From NCBI GenBank assembly GCA_029319145.1, contig CP119753.1, forward strand, positions 3,472,001-3,536,000: DNA of 64,000 nucleotides, read 5' to 3'. The notes beneath the pieces were generated by a model, which saw only the letters and a list, made by a program, of their open reading frames with translations, ran no database searches and was not told the DNA's origin. How positions within the stretch are numbered: position 1 is the stretch's first letter; each line of letters begins with the position of its first letter. Below are positions 1 through 8,470 of the stretch, in pieces. Made by a program: the position numbers and the translations under genes. Origin of the DNA: Microbacter sp. GSS18 (GTDB lineage: Bacteria > Actinomycetota > Actinomycetes > Actinomycetales > Microbacteriaceae).

Positions 1-9
1 GGTGAACCC

Positions 10-2013
10 GTGACGAGCGTGAGCACGCGCGGCATCGACCTCGCCGGCGCTCTCGCGTTCGCGCGGGACGCCGGCCAGCGCCGTCTCGGCGCCCTCACCT
101 TCCACCAGCGGGCTGTGCTGCTCAAGCAGTTCGCCCAGGCGCTCTCCGCCCGCAAGGAGGAGCTCTACGAGCTGTCGCTGCGCGCCGGCGCAACCCGTCG
201 TGACTCCCTGAGCGACGTCGACGGCGGCATCGGCGTGCTCTTCACCTACTCGTCGAAGGGCCGGCGTGAGCTGCCGAACGGCCAGGTCGTCCTCGACGGC
301 CCGGCCGAGCCGCTGTCCAAGGACGGATCGTTCCTCGGGCGCCACGTGTACACGCGCCTGCCCGGCCTCGCGGTGCAGATCAACGCCTTCAACTTCCCCG
401 TCTGGGGGGCGCTGGAGAAGTTCGCGCCCGCGTTCCTCGCCGGCGTCCCGACGCTGGTGAAACCGGCGACCCCGACCGCCTACATCGCCGAGGCGTGGGT
501 GCGGATGCTCGACGAGACCGGGCTCCTGCCCGAGGGTGCGCTCCAGCTGGTCAGCGGGAGCGTTCCGGGGCTCTTCGACCTGCTGGACCTCGGCGACGCG
601 GTGGGGTTCACGGGAAGTGCCTCGACAGCCGAGCGGCTCCGCGCGCAGGCGAAGCCCGGCGTGCGCTTCACGAGCGAGACCGACTCGATCAACGCCTCGG
701 TCCTCGGTCCTGACGCCCGGCCGGGAACCCCCGAGTTCGACGCCTACATCCGGCAGCTCCTGATTGAGCTCACGACGAAGGCCGGTCAGAAGTGCACCGC
801 CATCCGGCGGGCGATCGTGCCGGCCGAGGCGGCGGATGCCGTCGCGGAGGCGCTCGCCGAGAAGATCGGCGAGCGCGTCGTCGTCGGCGACCCGCATGCC
901 GAGGGTGTCACGATGGGGCCCCTCGTCTCGCTCGCGCAGCGCGACGAGGTGCTGCGCCAGGTCGGAGTGCTCGAGGCGGCGGGGGGCCGCGTCGTGGTCG
1001 GCTCGACCGATGCCCCCGAGGTCGTGCGCGCCGACGGCAGCGCCGGACCGGCGCCGGACGGCGCCTTCCTCTCGCCGATCGTGGTCCGGTTCGATGACGC
1101 GTCGGCGGCGCCCGTCCACGAGATCGAGGCGTTCGGCCCGGTCACGAGCCTGATCACCTACTCGTCGGTCACTGAAGCCGCCGATCTCGTCGGCCGTGGC
1201 GGCGGGTCGCTCGTCACGAGTGTTGCGACGCACGATCCCGACATCGCGGTGGACCTGCTCACGCGCATCGGCGCATACAACGGCCGAGTGCTCTTCCTCG
1301 ACCGTGACGACGCCCGCACCTCGACGGGCCACGGGTCCCCCGTTCCCCACCTCGTCCACGGTGGCCCCGGCCGCGCGGGCGGGGGCGAGGAGCTGGGCGG
1401 AATCCGTGCGGTGCTCCACTGCATGCAGCGCACCGCCGTCCAGGGGTCGCCGCGCATGCTCACCGCTCTCACCGGCGTGTGGCATCCGGGCGCGGACGCC
1501 GATGCGAGCGGCGTGCACCCGTTCCGCAAGCCGCTCGCCGATCTGCGGATCGGCGATCGCGTCGAGTCCGCCGAGCGCGAAGTGACGCTCGACGACATCG
1601 AGACGTTCGCGCACTTCACCGGCGACACCTTCTACGCGCACATGGACGAAGAGGCAGCCGCCGCCAACCCGTTCTTCCCGGGGCGGGTCGCCCACGGCTA
1701 CCTGCTGGTGTCGTGGGCGGCGGGGCTCTTCGTCGACCCTGACCCGGGCCCCGTCCTCGCCAATTACGGCCTGGAGAACCTCCGGTTCGTCACTCCGGTG
1801 TCACCGGGCGACCGCATCCGCGTCGCCCTCACCGCGAAGCAGATCACGCCCCGTGAGACCGACGAGTACGGCGAAGTGCGCTGGGATGCCGTCATCCGCA
1901 ACAACCGCGACGAGGTCGTGGCGGAGTACGACGTGCTCACGCTCGTCGCGAAGGCGTGGACGCCGGGCGGCGCTTCCGCGTCGGCGCCGAGCCGCGCACA
2001 GGTGCCGGCGTGA
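10..2013 (+). CDS. paaZ: Bifunctional PaaZ: oxepin-CoA hydrolase / semialdehyde dehydrogenase
   Basis: Opens the oxepin-CoA ring in aerobic phenylacetate degradation and oxidises the resulting semialdehyde. The 667 aa protein is full length for PaaZ. Residues 1-500 are an aldehyde dehydrogenase domain with catalytic Cys262 in GQKC. Residues about 525-655 are a MaoC-like hotdog hydratase domain with FTGDTFYAHMD followed by GRVAHGY. The GTG start is only 9 bp from the window edge, so its ribosome site and any upstream paa genes are not fully visible. The stop overlaps the paaI start. A full-length gene on an intact reading frame makes this assignment secure. Confidence 0.96.
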   Translation: MTSVSTRGIDLAGALAFARDAGQRRLGALTFHQRAVLLKQFAQALSARKEELYELSLRAGATRRDSLSDVDGGIGVLFTYSSKGRRELPNGQVVLDGPAEPLSKDGSFLGRHVYTRLPGLAVQINAFNFPVWGALEKFAPAFLAGVPTLVKPATPTAYIAEAWVRMLDETGLLPEGALQLVSGSVPGLFDLLDLGDAVGFTGSASTAERLRAQAKPGVRFTSETDSINASVLGPDARPGTPEFDAYIRQLLIELTTKAGQKCTAIRRAIVPAEAADAVAEALAEKIGERVVVGDPHAEGVTMGPLVSLAQRDEVLRQVGVLEAAGGRVVVGSTDAPEVVRADGSAGPAPDGAFLSPIVVRFDDASAAPVHEIEAFGPVTSLITYSSVTEAADLVGRGGGSLVTSVATHDPDIAVDLLTRIGAYNGRVLFLDRDDARTSTGHGSPVPHLVHGGPGRAGGGEELGGIRAVLHCMQRTAVQGSPRMLTALTGVWHPGADADASGVHPFRKPLADLRIGDRVESAEREVTLDDIETFAHFTGDTFYAHMDEEAAAANPFFPGRVAHGYLLVSWAAGLFVDPDPGPVLANYGLENLRFVTPVSPGDRIRVALTAKQITPRETDEYGEVRWDAVIRNNRDEVVAEYDVLTLVAKAWTPGGASASAPSRAQVPA

Positions 2014-2444
2014 CCACGCAGCGGCCCATGGTGCAGCGCGACAGGGCATCGCACATGCTCGGCATGGTGGTGGAGCGGGACGTTCCGGGCGAAGCCGTCG
2101 TGTCGATGGCCGTCCGCGAGGACATGACGAACGGGTTCCACATCACCCACGGCGGGCTGGTCTTCGCGCTCGCCGACACGGCCTTCGCGATCGCGTGCAA
2201 CGAGGACGACCGGGTCACGGTGGCCGGCGGTGCCGACGTCGCCTTCCTCAAGTCGACGACGGCGGGGCAGACGCTGACGGCCCACGCGGTCCGCCGCGTT
2301 CGCCGTGGCCGCAGCGGCCTGTACGACATCACCGTGACCGACGACGCCGGCGACGTGGTGGCCGAGGTCCGAGGCCGCTCGCTGACCACCGATCGCCGAC
2401 CGCCGACGGAGCCCGCCGTTGTGTCGTCGGAAGCGCCTCGATAG
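2010..2444 (+). CDS. paaI: PaaI hotdog-fold acyl-CoA thioesterase
   Basis: Hydrolyses stalled hydroxyphenylacetyl-CoA type intermediates and so recycles CoA in the phenylacetate pathway. The 144 aa length is typical of PaaI. The hotdog motif NGFHITHGGLVFALADTA lies at about residues 39-56, with the conserved HGG and the following Asp. I chose the GTG at 2010 because it forms a GTGA overlap with the paaZ stop; a longer in-frame extension upstream lies inside paaZ. The end of this gene contains the -35 element of the paaA promoter. Confidence 0.93.
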   Translation: MTTQRPMVQRDRASHMLGMVVERDVPGEAVVSMAVREDMTNGFHITHGGLVFALADTAFAIACNEDDRVTVAGGADVAFLKSTTAGQTLTAHAVRRVRRGRSGLYDITVTDDAGDVVAEVRGRSLTTDRRPPTEPAVVSSEAPR

Positions 2445-2447
2445 ACT
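2419..2447 (+). promoter_or_regulatory. Sigma-A-type promoter of the paaABCDE genes
   Basis: TTGTGT at 2419-2424 and TAGACT at 2442-2447 are separated by exactly 17 bp. The promoter sits in the 3' end of paaI, and its -10 overlaps the paaI stop codon. It would allow paaABCDE to be transcribed separately from paaZ-paaI. The assignment rests on consensus match only. Confidence 0.65.
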
Positions 2448-2448
2448 T

Positions 2449-2470
2449 ACTGACCGAGCGTTCTGTAAAA
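2449..2470 (+). promoter_or_regulatory. Probable PaaR (TetR-family) operator before paaA
   Basis: ACTGACCG-N2-CG-N2-C at 2449-2463 matches the left half and centre of the actinobacterial PaaR operator as I recall it (ACTNACCG...CGGTNAGT). The right half is degenerate. It lies directly after the -10 hexamer, over the expected transcription start, where a repressor relieved by phenylacetyl-CoA would act. No paaR gene is in this window, so the regulator must be encoded elsewhere. Confidence 0.6.
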
Positions 2471-2480
2471 GGAGTCGACG

Positions 2481-3449
2481 ATGACCGCAACGACCGCGAC
2501 GCGCGCGATCACGGACGAGGAAGGACAGGCGGCGTTCGACGCCATCATCGAAGCCGATTCGCGCATCGAACCGCGGGACTGGATGCCGGCGGCGTACCGC
2601 AAGACGCTCATCCGCCAGATCTCCCAGCACGCGCACTCCGAGATCATCGGAATGCAACCCGAGGGCAACTGGATCACGCGGGCGCCGAGCCTCAAGCGCA
2701 AGGCGATCCTGATGGCCAAGGTGCAGGACGAGGCGGGCCACGGGCTCTACCTCTACTCGGCGGCCCAGACCCTGGGGATCACCCGCGATGAGATGACCGA
2801 GCAGCTCATCGAAGGCCGGGCGAAGTACTCGTCGATCTTCAACTACCCGACGCCCACGTGGGCGGACATGGGCGCGATCGGCTGGCTCGTCGACGGTGCG
2901 GCGATCTGCAATCAGGTTCCGCTGTGCCGGGCCTCGTACGGCCCCTACGGCCGGGCCATGGTGCGCATCTGCAAGGAGGAGTCGTTCCATCAGCGCCAGG
3001 GCTTCGAGATCCTCCTCACCCTCATGCAGGGGACGCCCGCGCAGCGGCAGATGGCGCAGGAGTCGGTGGACCGCTGGTACTGGCCGAGCCTCATGATGTT
3101 CGGCCCGCCCGACGACGAATCGCCGAACTCGGCGCAGTCCACGGCCTGGAAGATCAAGCGCTTCTCGAACGACGTGCTGCGCCAGCGGTTCATCGGGATG
3201 CTCGTCCCGCAGGCCGAGATCCTCGGGGTGACGCTGCCCGACCCGGAGCTGCGGTGGGACGAGCAGGAGCAGCGCTGGCACACCGGCCCGATCGACTGGA
3301 ACGAGTTCCACGAGGTGATCGCGGGGCGCGGTCCGATGAACGCCGTGCGCCTGCAGAACCGCCGCGACGCGCACGAGGACGGCGCATGGGTGCGCGAGGC
3401 GGCAGCCGAATACGCCCGCAAGCAGACCGAGAAGGCGGTGGCGGAATGA
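2481..3449 (+). CDS. paaA: PaaA, catalytic subunit of phenylacetyl-CoA 1,2-epoxidase
   Basis: Diiron oxygenase subunit that epoxidises the ring of phenylacetyl-CoA within the PaaABCE complex. The 322 aa length fits. Carboxylate/histidine pairs of the ferritin-like fold are visible at DEAGH (about residues 82-86) and KEESFH (about 164-169). AAAGGAG ends 7 bp before the ATG. It begins the tightly overlapping paaABCDE series and has its own promoter and operator. Confidence 0.97.
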   Translation: MTATTATRAITDEEGQAAFDAIIEADSRIEPRDWMPAAYRKTLIRQISQHAHSEIIGMQPEGNWITRAPSLKRKAILMAKVQDEAGHGLYLYSAAQTLGITRDEMTEQLIEGRAKYSSIFNYPTPTWADMGAIGWLVDGAAICNQVPLCRASYGPYGRAMVRICKEESFHQRQGFEILLTLMQGTPAQRQMAQESVDRWYWPSLMMFGPPDDESPNSAQSTAWKIKRFSNDVLRQRFIGMLVPQAEILGVTLPDPELRWDEQEQRWHTGPIDWNEFHEVIAGRGPMNAVRLQNRRDAHEDGAWVREAAAEYARKQTEKAVAE

Positions 3450-3751
3450 CGACCCCGGGCGGCTCAGACCGCGAGACCTGGCCCCTGTTCGAGGTGTTCG
3501 TCCGCGCCGGGCGCGGACTGTCGCACGTGCACGCGGGATCGCTGCACGCGCCGGATCCCGAGATGGCCCTTCGCAATGCGCGCGACCTCTACACCCGGCG
3601 CGGCGAGGGCACCTCGGTGTGGGTCGTGCCGGCCGATGCCATCACGACGAGCGACCCCGACGCGAAGGGCGCGTTCTTCGAGTCGCCCGCGGGCAAGAAC
3701 TACCGCCACGCCGTGTACTACACGGCGTCCGAGGGGGTGCCGCACCTGTGA
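3446..3751 (+). CDS. paaB: PaaB, structural subunit of phenylacetyl-CoA epoxidase
   Basis: Small subunit (101 aa) of the PaaABCE multicomponent oxygenase. It has no catalytic centre of its own and helps assemble PaaA-PaaC. The family pattern [21 protein letters not shown] is near the N terminus and [11 protein letters not shown] is at the C terminus. The ATG overlaps the paaA stop as ATGA, which fixes the start and implies translational coupling. The frame stays open further upstream, but that part is a shadow of paaA. Confidence 0.95.
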   Translation: MTTPGGSDRETWPLFEVFVRAGRGLSHVHAGSLHAPDPEMALRNARDLYTRRGEGTSVWVVPADAITTSDPDAKGAFFESPAGKNYRHAVYYTASEGVPHL

Positions 3752-4590
3752 TCGAAACCACCACCCCTGACGAGATCGATCCCCACGGAGAGGTCACGGT
3801 CGACCGCGTCGAGCTGTCCGCCGAACTCGCGGGAAGCGAAGGACGCGCGTCCAGCGCGGAGATCGCGCAATACGCGCTGTGGCTCGGTGACGACGCACTC
3901 ATCCTCTCGCAGCAGCTCGGCGCGTGGATCGCGCACGCGCCCGAGCTCGAAGAGGATGTCGCGCTCGCGAACATCGCCCTCGACCTGCTGGGCCACGCGC
4001 GCTCGCTGCTCAGATACGCCGGAACGTTCGACGATCGCACGGAGGACGATCTGGCCTACTTCCGCGACGAGCCCGAGTTCCGCAGCGCCTGGCTGTTCGA
4101 GCAGCCCAATGGGGACTTCGCCCGCACGATCGCCCGCCAACTCGTGGCGTCGGTGTACATGTACGAGCTCTACCGCGCGCTGTCGTCGTCCTCCGATGCA
4201 TCGCTCGCGGCGATCGCCGCGAAGGCCGTCAAGGAGATCGACTACCACCGAGACCATGCCGTGCAGTGGACTCTGCGCCTCGCGGGAGGAACCGACGAGT
4301 CGCGTCGGCGCATGGTCCGGGGGCTCCACGACACCTGGCCCTACGTCGACGAGCTCTTCCGGGACTCCCGCCCCGTGGACGCGCTCCCCGGCGTCGCCGT
4401 TGCGCCGTCCTCGCTGCGGGACGGCTTCGGTGCGGTGATCGACGCGGTGTTCGCCGAGGCGGATCTCGCGGTTCCCGAGGTCGAACCATCCGCCGCCGGG
4501 GGCCGCCAGGGGCGCCACTTCTCGACTCTGGGCCATCTGCTTGCGGAGATGCAGGTGCTGGCCCGCCGGCATCCGGGAGCGACATGGTGA
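3748..4590 (+). CDS. paaC: PaaC, structural subunit of phenylacetyl-CoA epoxidase
   Basis: Ferritin-like partner of PaaA (280 aa) that forms the heterodimeric core of the epoxidase but is regarded as non-catalytic. Features visible are the helix LDLLGHARSLLRYAG and the later HRDHAVQW. The start is the GTG at 3748, which makes a GTGA overlap with the paaB stop. The next gene starts a few bases inside its end. Confidence 0.95.
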   Translation: MIETTTPDEIDPHGEVTVDRVELSAELAGSEGRASSAEIAQYALWLGDDALILSQQLGAWIAHAPELEEDVALANIALDLLGHARSLLRYAGTFDDRTEDDLAYFRDEPEFRSAWLFEQPNGDFARTIARQLVASVYMYELYRALSSSSDASLAAIAAKAVKEIDYHRDHAVQWTLRLAGGTDESRRRMVRGLHDTWPYVDELFRDSRPVDALPGVAVAPSSLRDGFGAVIDAVFAEADLAVPEVEPSAAGGRQGRHFSTLGHLLAEMQVLARRHPGATW

Positions 4591-5072
4591 CCACGACCGA
4601 ACAGGAGCATCTCTGGCAGAGCGCGGCCGGTGTGCGCGATCCCGAGGTTCCCGTGCTGACGATCGAGGACCTCGGTGTGCTCCGCGACGTCGACTGCGAC
4701 GGCGGCCGCGTCACCGTCACCATCACGCCGACATACTCCGGGTGTCCTGCGATGGAGACGATCCGGGACGACCTGACACTCGCACTGGCGGCCGCGGGCT
4801 ACGACGACGTCGACATTCGCACCACTCTCACGCCGGCGTGGACGACGGAGTGGATGTCGGAGGAGGGAAGGCGAAAGCTCGCCGAGTACGGCATCGCACC
4901 GCCGACCGGCACGCGGCCCGCCGGGCCGATCCGAATCGCGCTGAGCGTGCCCTGCCCCCGGTGCGGTTCCCTCGCCACCCGCGAGGTCTCGCGGTTCGGC
5001 TCCACCTCCTGCAAGGCCCTCTACGAGTGCAGCGCCTGTCTCGAGCCTTTCGACTACTTCAAGGTGCACTGA
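4584..5072 (+). CDS. paaD: PaaD, maturation factor for the epoxidase (MIP18/DUF59 family)
   Basis: PaaD is thought to help assemble iron-sulfur or metal centres of the PaaABCE complex. The N-terminal part is a DUF59/MIP18 domain (VPVLTIEDLGVL near residues 20-35). The C-terminal part is cysteine-rich with CPRCGS and CSACLEPFDYFKVH. Two starts are possible: ATG at 4584, overlapping paaC by 7 bp, or GTG at 4587 with the GTGA overlap used by neighbouring genes. About 161-162 aa either way. Confidence 0.93.
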   Translation: MVTTTEQEHLWQSAAGVRDPEVPVLTIEDLGVLRDVDCDGGRVTVTITPTYSGCPAMETIRDDLTLALAAAGYDDVDIRTTLTPAWTTEWMSEEGRRKLAEYGIAPPTGTRPAGPIRIALSVPCPRCGSLATREVSRFGSTSCKALYECSACLEPFDYFKVH

Positions 5073-5073
5073 C

Positions 5074-6261
5074 GTGGCGGCGATCAACGTCCCCCGGACC
5101 CAAGCGCCCGAGGCCGAGCAGGTCGCCGAGGCGTTCCTCCACAGCGCCGTCGGAGGGCCCTCGGCCACCGAACGCAAGCGCGCGCGCTTCCACTCGCTTG
5201 CGGTTTCGGCCGTCCGGGCGCTCACCGAAGACTCCGTCGAGGTGAGCTTCGCGGTCCCCGAGGAGCTGCACAGCGAGTACGACTACCTGCCCGGTCAGTA
5301 CGTCGCGCTGCGGGCGACGATCGAGGGTCACGAACTGCGACGTTCCTACTCCCTCTGCCGCTCGCCGCAGGGCGGATCGATCAGCGTCGCGATCAAGCGC
5401 GATCTGGGCGGCCTGTTCTCCACCTGGGCGCAGACCGAGCTGCGCCCCGGCGACCGCATCGACGTCATGAGCCCGCAGGGGACGTTCACATCGACCCTCT
5501 CCGACCTCGACGGCGCACACGTGGGCGGCATCGCAGCCGGTTCCGGCATCACACCCCTGATGGCCCTCGCGTCGACGGTGCTCGCACGATCGCAGACATC
5601 GCGGGTCACCCTGGTGTACACGAACCGGTCGACGACCGACGTCATGTTCCTCGACGATCTCGCCGACCTCAAGGACCGGTATCCGACCCGGCTGGCGCTG
5701 CACCACGTGCTCTCCCGCGAGCAGCGTTCCGCCCCCGTTCTGTCCGGGCGCATCGACGAAGAGAAGCTGCGCACGATCCTCGACGCGCTCGTGCTGCCGG
5801 AGACCGTCGACGAGTGGTTCCTGTGTGGGCCGTTCGACCTCGTGCAGCTGTGTCGCGACACCCTGGAGAGCATCGGCGTCTCACGCGAGCACGTCCGGTA
5901 CGAGCTGTTCACGACCGGCGACGAAGCACGTCCCGCGGGAAACGACGGGCGACCCGTCGTCGTGCGCACGGACGACCCCGTCTACTCGGTCGACTTCACC
6001 CTCGACGGTCAGTCAGCGACGGTTCAGAGTCCCGTCAGTGCTCACGAGAGCATCCTCAACGCCGCGCTGCGCGTCCGTCCCGACGTTCCCTTCGCCTGTG
6101 CCGGCGGCGTCTGCGGCACGTGCCGCGCGCGCGTGGTCGAGGGTGCTGTGAACATGACGGAGAACTACGCGCTGGAGCCGGACGAGCTCGAACGCGGGTA
6201 CGTCCTCACCTGCCAGTCCCACCCCACGACGGAGCACATCACCGTCGACTACGACGCCTAG
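5074..6261 (+). CDS. paaE: PaaE, NADPH-dependent reductase of phenylacetyl-CoA epoxidase
   Basis: Passes electrons from NADPH through FAD and a plant-type [2Fe-2S] cluster to the PaaA diiron site. The 395 aa protein has an FNR-like half with the FAD motif RRSYSLCRSP (about residues 88-97) and a nucleotide-binding GSGITPLMAL (about 156-165). The C-terminal ferredoxin domain starts its cluster loop CAGGVCGTC at about residue 342, with a last Cys in LTCQSHP. GTG start, 1 bp after the paaD stop. Confidence 0.95.
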   Translation: MAAINVPRTQAPEAEQVAEAFLHSAVGGPSATERKRARFHSLAVSAVRALTEDSVEVSFAVPEELHSEYDYLPGQYVALRATIEGHELRRSYSLCRSPQGGSISVAIKRDLGGLFSTWAQTELRPGDRIDVMSPQGTFTSTLSDLDGAHVGGIAAGSGITPLMALASTVLARSQTSRVTLVYTNRSTTDVMFLDDLADLKDRYPTRLALHHVLSREQRSAPVLSGRIDEEKLRTILDALVLPETVDEWFLCGPFDLVQLCRDTLESIGVSREHVRYELFTTGDEARPAGNDGRPVVVRTDDPVYSVDFTLDGQSATVQSPVSAHESILNAALRVRPDVPFACAGGVCGTCRARVVEGAVNMTENYALEPDELERGYVLTCQSHPTTEHITVDYDA

Positions 6262-6270
6262 GAGAGCACC

Positions 6271-7041
6271 GTGATCGACCTGCGCATCGATGAGGGCGTC
6301 GCCTTCGTCACCCTCCGCAACCCCGACAAGCTCAACGCCCTCGACGAGCAGGCCGTGCGCGACCTCGGGGAGGCGTACGCGGATGCCGAGAGCGCCGGCG
6401 TCCGCTCCCTGCTGCTGCAGGGGGAGGGGCGCGCGTTCTGCGCCGGCCGCGACATCTCGGGCGTGGATCCCGCCGCCGACGACGTCATCGGCTATCTCGG
6501 CGACACCGTGACGCCCGTGCTCCGCCGCATGTCGGCTTTCCCCGCGCCGACCTTCGCCGTCGCCCACGGGGCCTGCCTCGGCGTCGGGCTCGGACTGCTG
6601 ATCGCGACCGACGTCGTCTACGTTGCGGACAGCGCAAAGATCGGCTCGCCCTTCGCGGCGCTCGGCGCGACGCTGGACTCCGGAGGTCACGCCCTCTTCT
6701 TCGAGCGTCTCGGCGCGCACAAGACCCTGGACCTGATCTACACGGGCCGGCTCATGAGCGGCACCGAGGCTGTGGAGTCGGGTCTCTTCTCGCAGGTCCT
6801 GCCGGCCGGCGAGGTGGCGAAGCACACCGCTCAGGCAGCGCGGCAGGCCGCGCTGGGGGCGACCGAGGCGTTCCGGGCGAGCAAGCGACTGATCTCTCAG
6901 CTGCGCGACGAGCGTCTCGGGCTGTGGGAGTCGCTCGCGAACGAGAGCACCGCGCAGGCGGCGCTGTGTGCGACGGAGGACTATCGCGAGGGCTTCGCGG
7001 CTTTCCAGGCGAAGCGCACGCCCGCGTTTCGCGGCATGTGA
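6271..7041 (+). CDS. paaG: Crotonase-family isomerase, probably PaaG (epoxyphenylacetyl-CoA isomerase)
   Basis: Likely converts ring-1,2-epoxyphenylacetyl-CoA to oxepin-CoA, the substrate of PaaZ. At 256 aa it has the crotonase oxyanion-hole motif GRAFCAGRDISG (about residues 53-64). Asp136 in TLDSGG matches the catalytic Asp of PaaG-type isomerases, and the hydratase glutamate is not evident. The C-terminal DYREGFAAFQAKR also resembles PaaG. PaaF (dehydroadipyl-CoA hydratase) is the alternative. It follows paaE by 9 bp and closes the paa block. Confidence 0.8.
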   Translation: MIDLRIDEGVAFVTLRNPDKLNALDEQAVRDLGEAYADAESAGVRSLLLQGEGRAFCAGRDISGVDPAADDVIGYLGDTVTPVLRRMSAFPAPTFAVAHGACLGVGLGLLIATDVVYVADSAKIGSPFAALGATLDSGGHALFFERLGAHKTLDLIYTGRLMSGTEAVESGLFSQVLPAGEVAKHTAQAARQAALGATEAFRASKRLISQLRDERLGLWESLANESTAQAALCATEDYREGFAAFQAKRTPAFRGM

Positions 7042-7062
7042 GCGCGTGCCCAGGGAGGAATA

Positions 7063-7095
7063 GTGCGCATCTCAGCTCGGTTGCGCCGAACGTGA
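7063..7095 (+). CDS. Possible 10-codon leader ORF before the MDR oxidoreductase
   Basis: A strong ribosome site (GGGAGG, 7053-7058) lies 4 bp before a GTG that opens the short frame VRISARLRRT. Its TGA overlaps the GTG start of the following oxidoreductase in the GTGA arrangement seen repeatedly in this genome. The downstream gene has no ribosome site of its own, so translation probably depends on this mini-ORF. No function is recognised for the peptide. Confidence 0.4.
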   Translation: MRISARLRRT

Positions 7096-8108
7096 AGGCG
7101 GTCGTGTACTCCCAGCCCGGTGACTCCTCTGTCCTGTCTGCGGTGGACAGGCCCTTGCCGGAACCCGGCCCCGGTGAGGTGCGCGTTCGGATCGCGGTGT
7201 CGGGAGTGAACCCGACCGACTGGAAGGCCCGCGCCGGCAATCCGACCGTGCGTGGCGAGATCGTGCCGAACCAGGACGGTGCGGGAGTCGTCGACGCCGT
7301 CGGTGACGGGGTCTCGACGCTCCGTCCCGGTGACCGCGTGTGGGTCTACATGGCCGCCCACCGCAGGCCCACAGGGACCGCGCAGGAGGCCACGGTCCTG
7401 CCCGCATCCCGGGTCGTTCCGCTCGCCGATGACGCCGACTTCTCGCTGGGCGCGAGCCTCGGCGTCCCGACGATGACGGCTCATCGCGCCCTCACCGTCC
7501 ACGAGTTCGGCCCGAGCCGGCTCGCGCCCGGAGCGCTGGAAGGCCGCGTGGTGCTGGTGGCCGGCGGCGCCGGTGCGGTGGGCCACGCCGCGATTCAGCT
7601 CGCGCGCTGGGCGGGTGCGACCGTCCTCACGACCGTCAGCTCGGACGAGAAGGCTGAGCTGGCGCGGGCTGCGGGAGCCGACCACGTCATCGACTACAAG
7701 CGCGAGGATGTCGCCGCCCGGGTGCGCGAGATCGCTCCGGATGGCGTCGACCAGATCGTCGAGGTCTCCCTGGCGGTCAACGCTGAGCTGGATGCGGAGA
7801 TCGCCGCCAACCACGCGTCCGTCGCGTATTACGCCGACGACGGCGGACAGAGCTTCGCGATGCCGATCCGGTCGAGCTTCGCGAAGAACGTGCGTGTGCA
7901 GGGACTGCTCCTCTACACGATCGGCGACGCCGCGCTGGAGGCCGCCGCAGCAGACGTCGCCGCGGCCGTCGCCGACGGCGCACTCCCCGTGGGAGAGGAC
8001 GCCGGGCTGCCGCTGCACTGGTACCCGCTCGCCGAGACCGCTGCCGCGCACGACGCGGTGCAGAGCGGTGCGGTCGGGAAGGTGCTCATCCGCGTCGGCG
8101 ACCTTTGA
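7092..8108 (+). CDS. NADPH:quinone oxidoreductase-like MDR protein
   Basis: Zinc-free medium-chain dehydrogenase/reductase of the quinone oxidoreductase (QOR) group, 338 aa, cytosolic. The N-terminal GroES-like half opens with MKAVVYSQPG-type sequence. The Rossmann motif VAGGAGAVGHAAIQLA begins near residue 153. GTG at 7092 is preferred because homology-like sequence starts there. The substrate is unknown; these enzymes reduce quinones or enones. The gene is preceded by a possible coupled mini-ORF rather than by its own ribosome site. Confidence 0.8.
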   Translation: MKAVVYSQPGDSSVLSAVDRPLPEPGPGEVRVRIAVSGVNPTDWKARAGNPTVRGEIVPNQDGAGVVDAVGDGVSTLRPGDRVWVYMAAHRRPTGTAQEATVLPASRVVPLADDADFSLGASLGVPTMTAHRALTVHEFGPSRLAPGALEGRVVLVAGGAGAVGHAAIQLARWAGATVLTTVSSDEKAELARAAGADHVIDYKREDVAARVREIAPDGVDQIVEVSLAVNAELDAEIAANHASVAYYADDGGQSFAMPIRSSFAKNVRVQGLLLYTIGDAALEAAAADVAAAVADGALPVGEDAGLPLHWYPLAETAAAHDAVQSGAVGKVLIRVGDL

Positions 8109-8142
8109 GCCGAAGCGAACGACGTCTGAGAGGATCGATGCC

Positions 8143-8412
8143 ATGTCAAACGCCTCGGCACCTCAATCGAACTCGTCAGCCTGGATCGCCTTCTGGCTCG
8201 GGCTCGCCGGTCTCATCCTCATGCCCATCCCGCTGTTCATCGGGCTGATCCTCGGTGGCGGCCTGTCGATCGTCGCCGCGGTGTTCGCCGTCATCGCCCT
8301 GCTGAAGGGCCTCGCGCGCAGTGGCAAGGGCATCGCGCCGGTCGTGTTCGCCGGCATCTTCATCCTGCTCACGTGGGGCGGCATCTCGATCGGCGGCGGC
8401 ATCGTCTGGTGA
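8143..8412 (+). CDS. Small two-helix membrane protein, function unknown
   Basis: 89 aa protein with two or three hydrophobic stretches (about residues 13-37, 39-56 and 66-86) linked by a short basic loop LLKGLARSGKG. It resembles the DUF4190-like small membrane proteins common in actinobacteria, but I recognise no specific family with certainty. GAGAGGA ends 8 bp before the ATG, which supports translation. It lies between two MDR oxidoreductase genes on the same strand. Confidence 0.75.
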   Translation: MSNASAPQSNSSAWIAFWLGLAGLILMPIPLFIGLILGGGLSIVAAVFAVIALLKGLARSGKGIAPVVFAGIFILLTWGGISIGGGIVW

Positions 8413-8470
8413 CCGTGCCCAGGGCGCTTCGCGCGTCCAGCCTCGGGTCCTCGCAGAAGGAAGGCACGCC

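Noticed and set aside
1764..3374. Long open frame (536 codons) antisense to paaI and paaA
   Set aside because: High GC leaves opposite frames open. The plus strand encodes clear paa proteins over the same DNA, and the antisense product has Arg/Val/His-rich composition with no domain.
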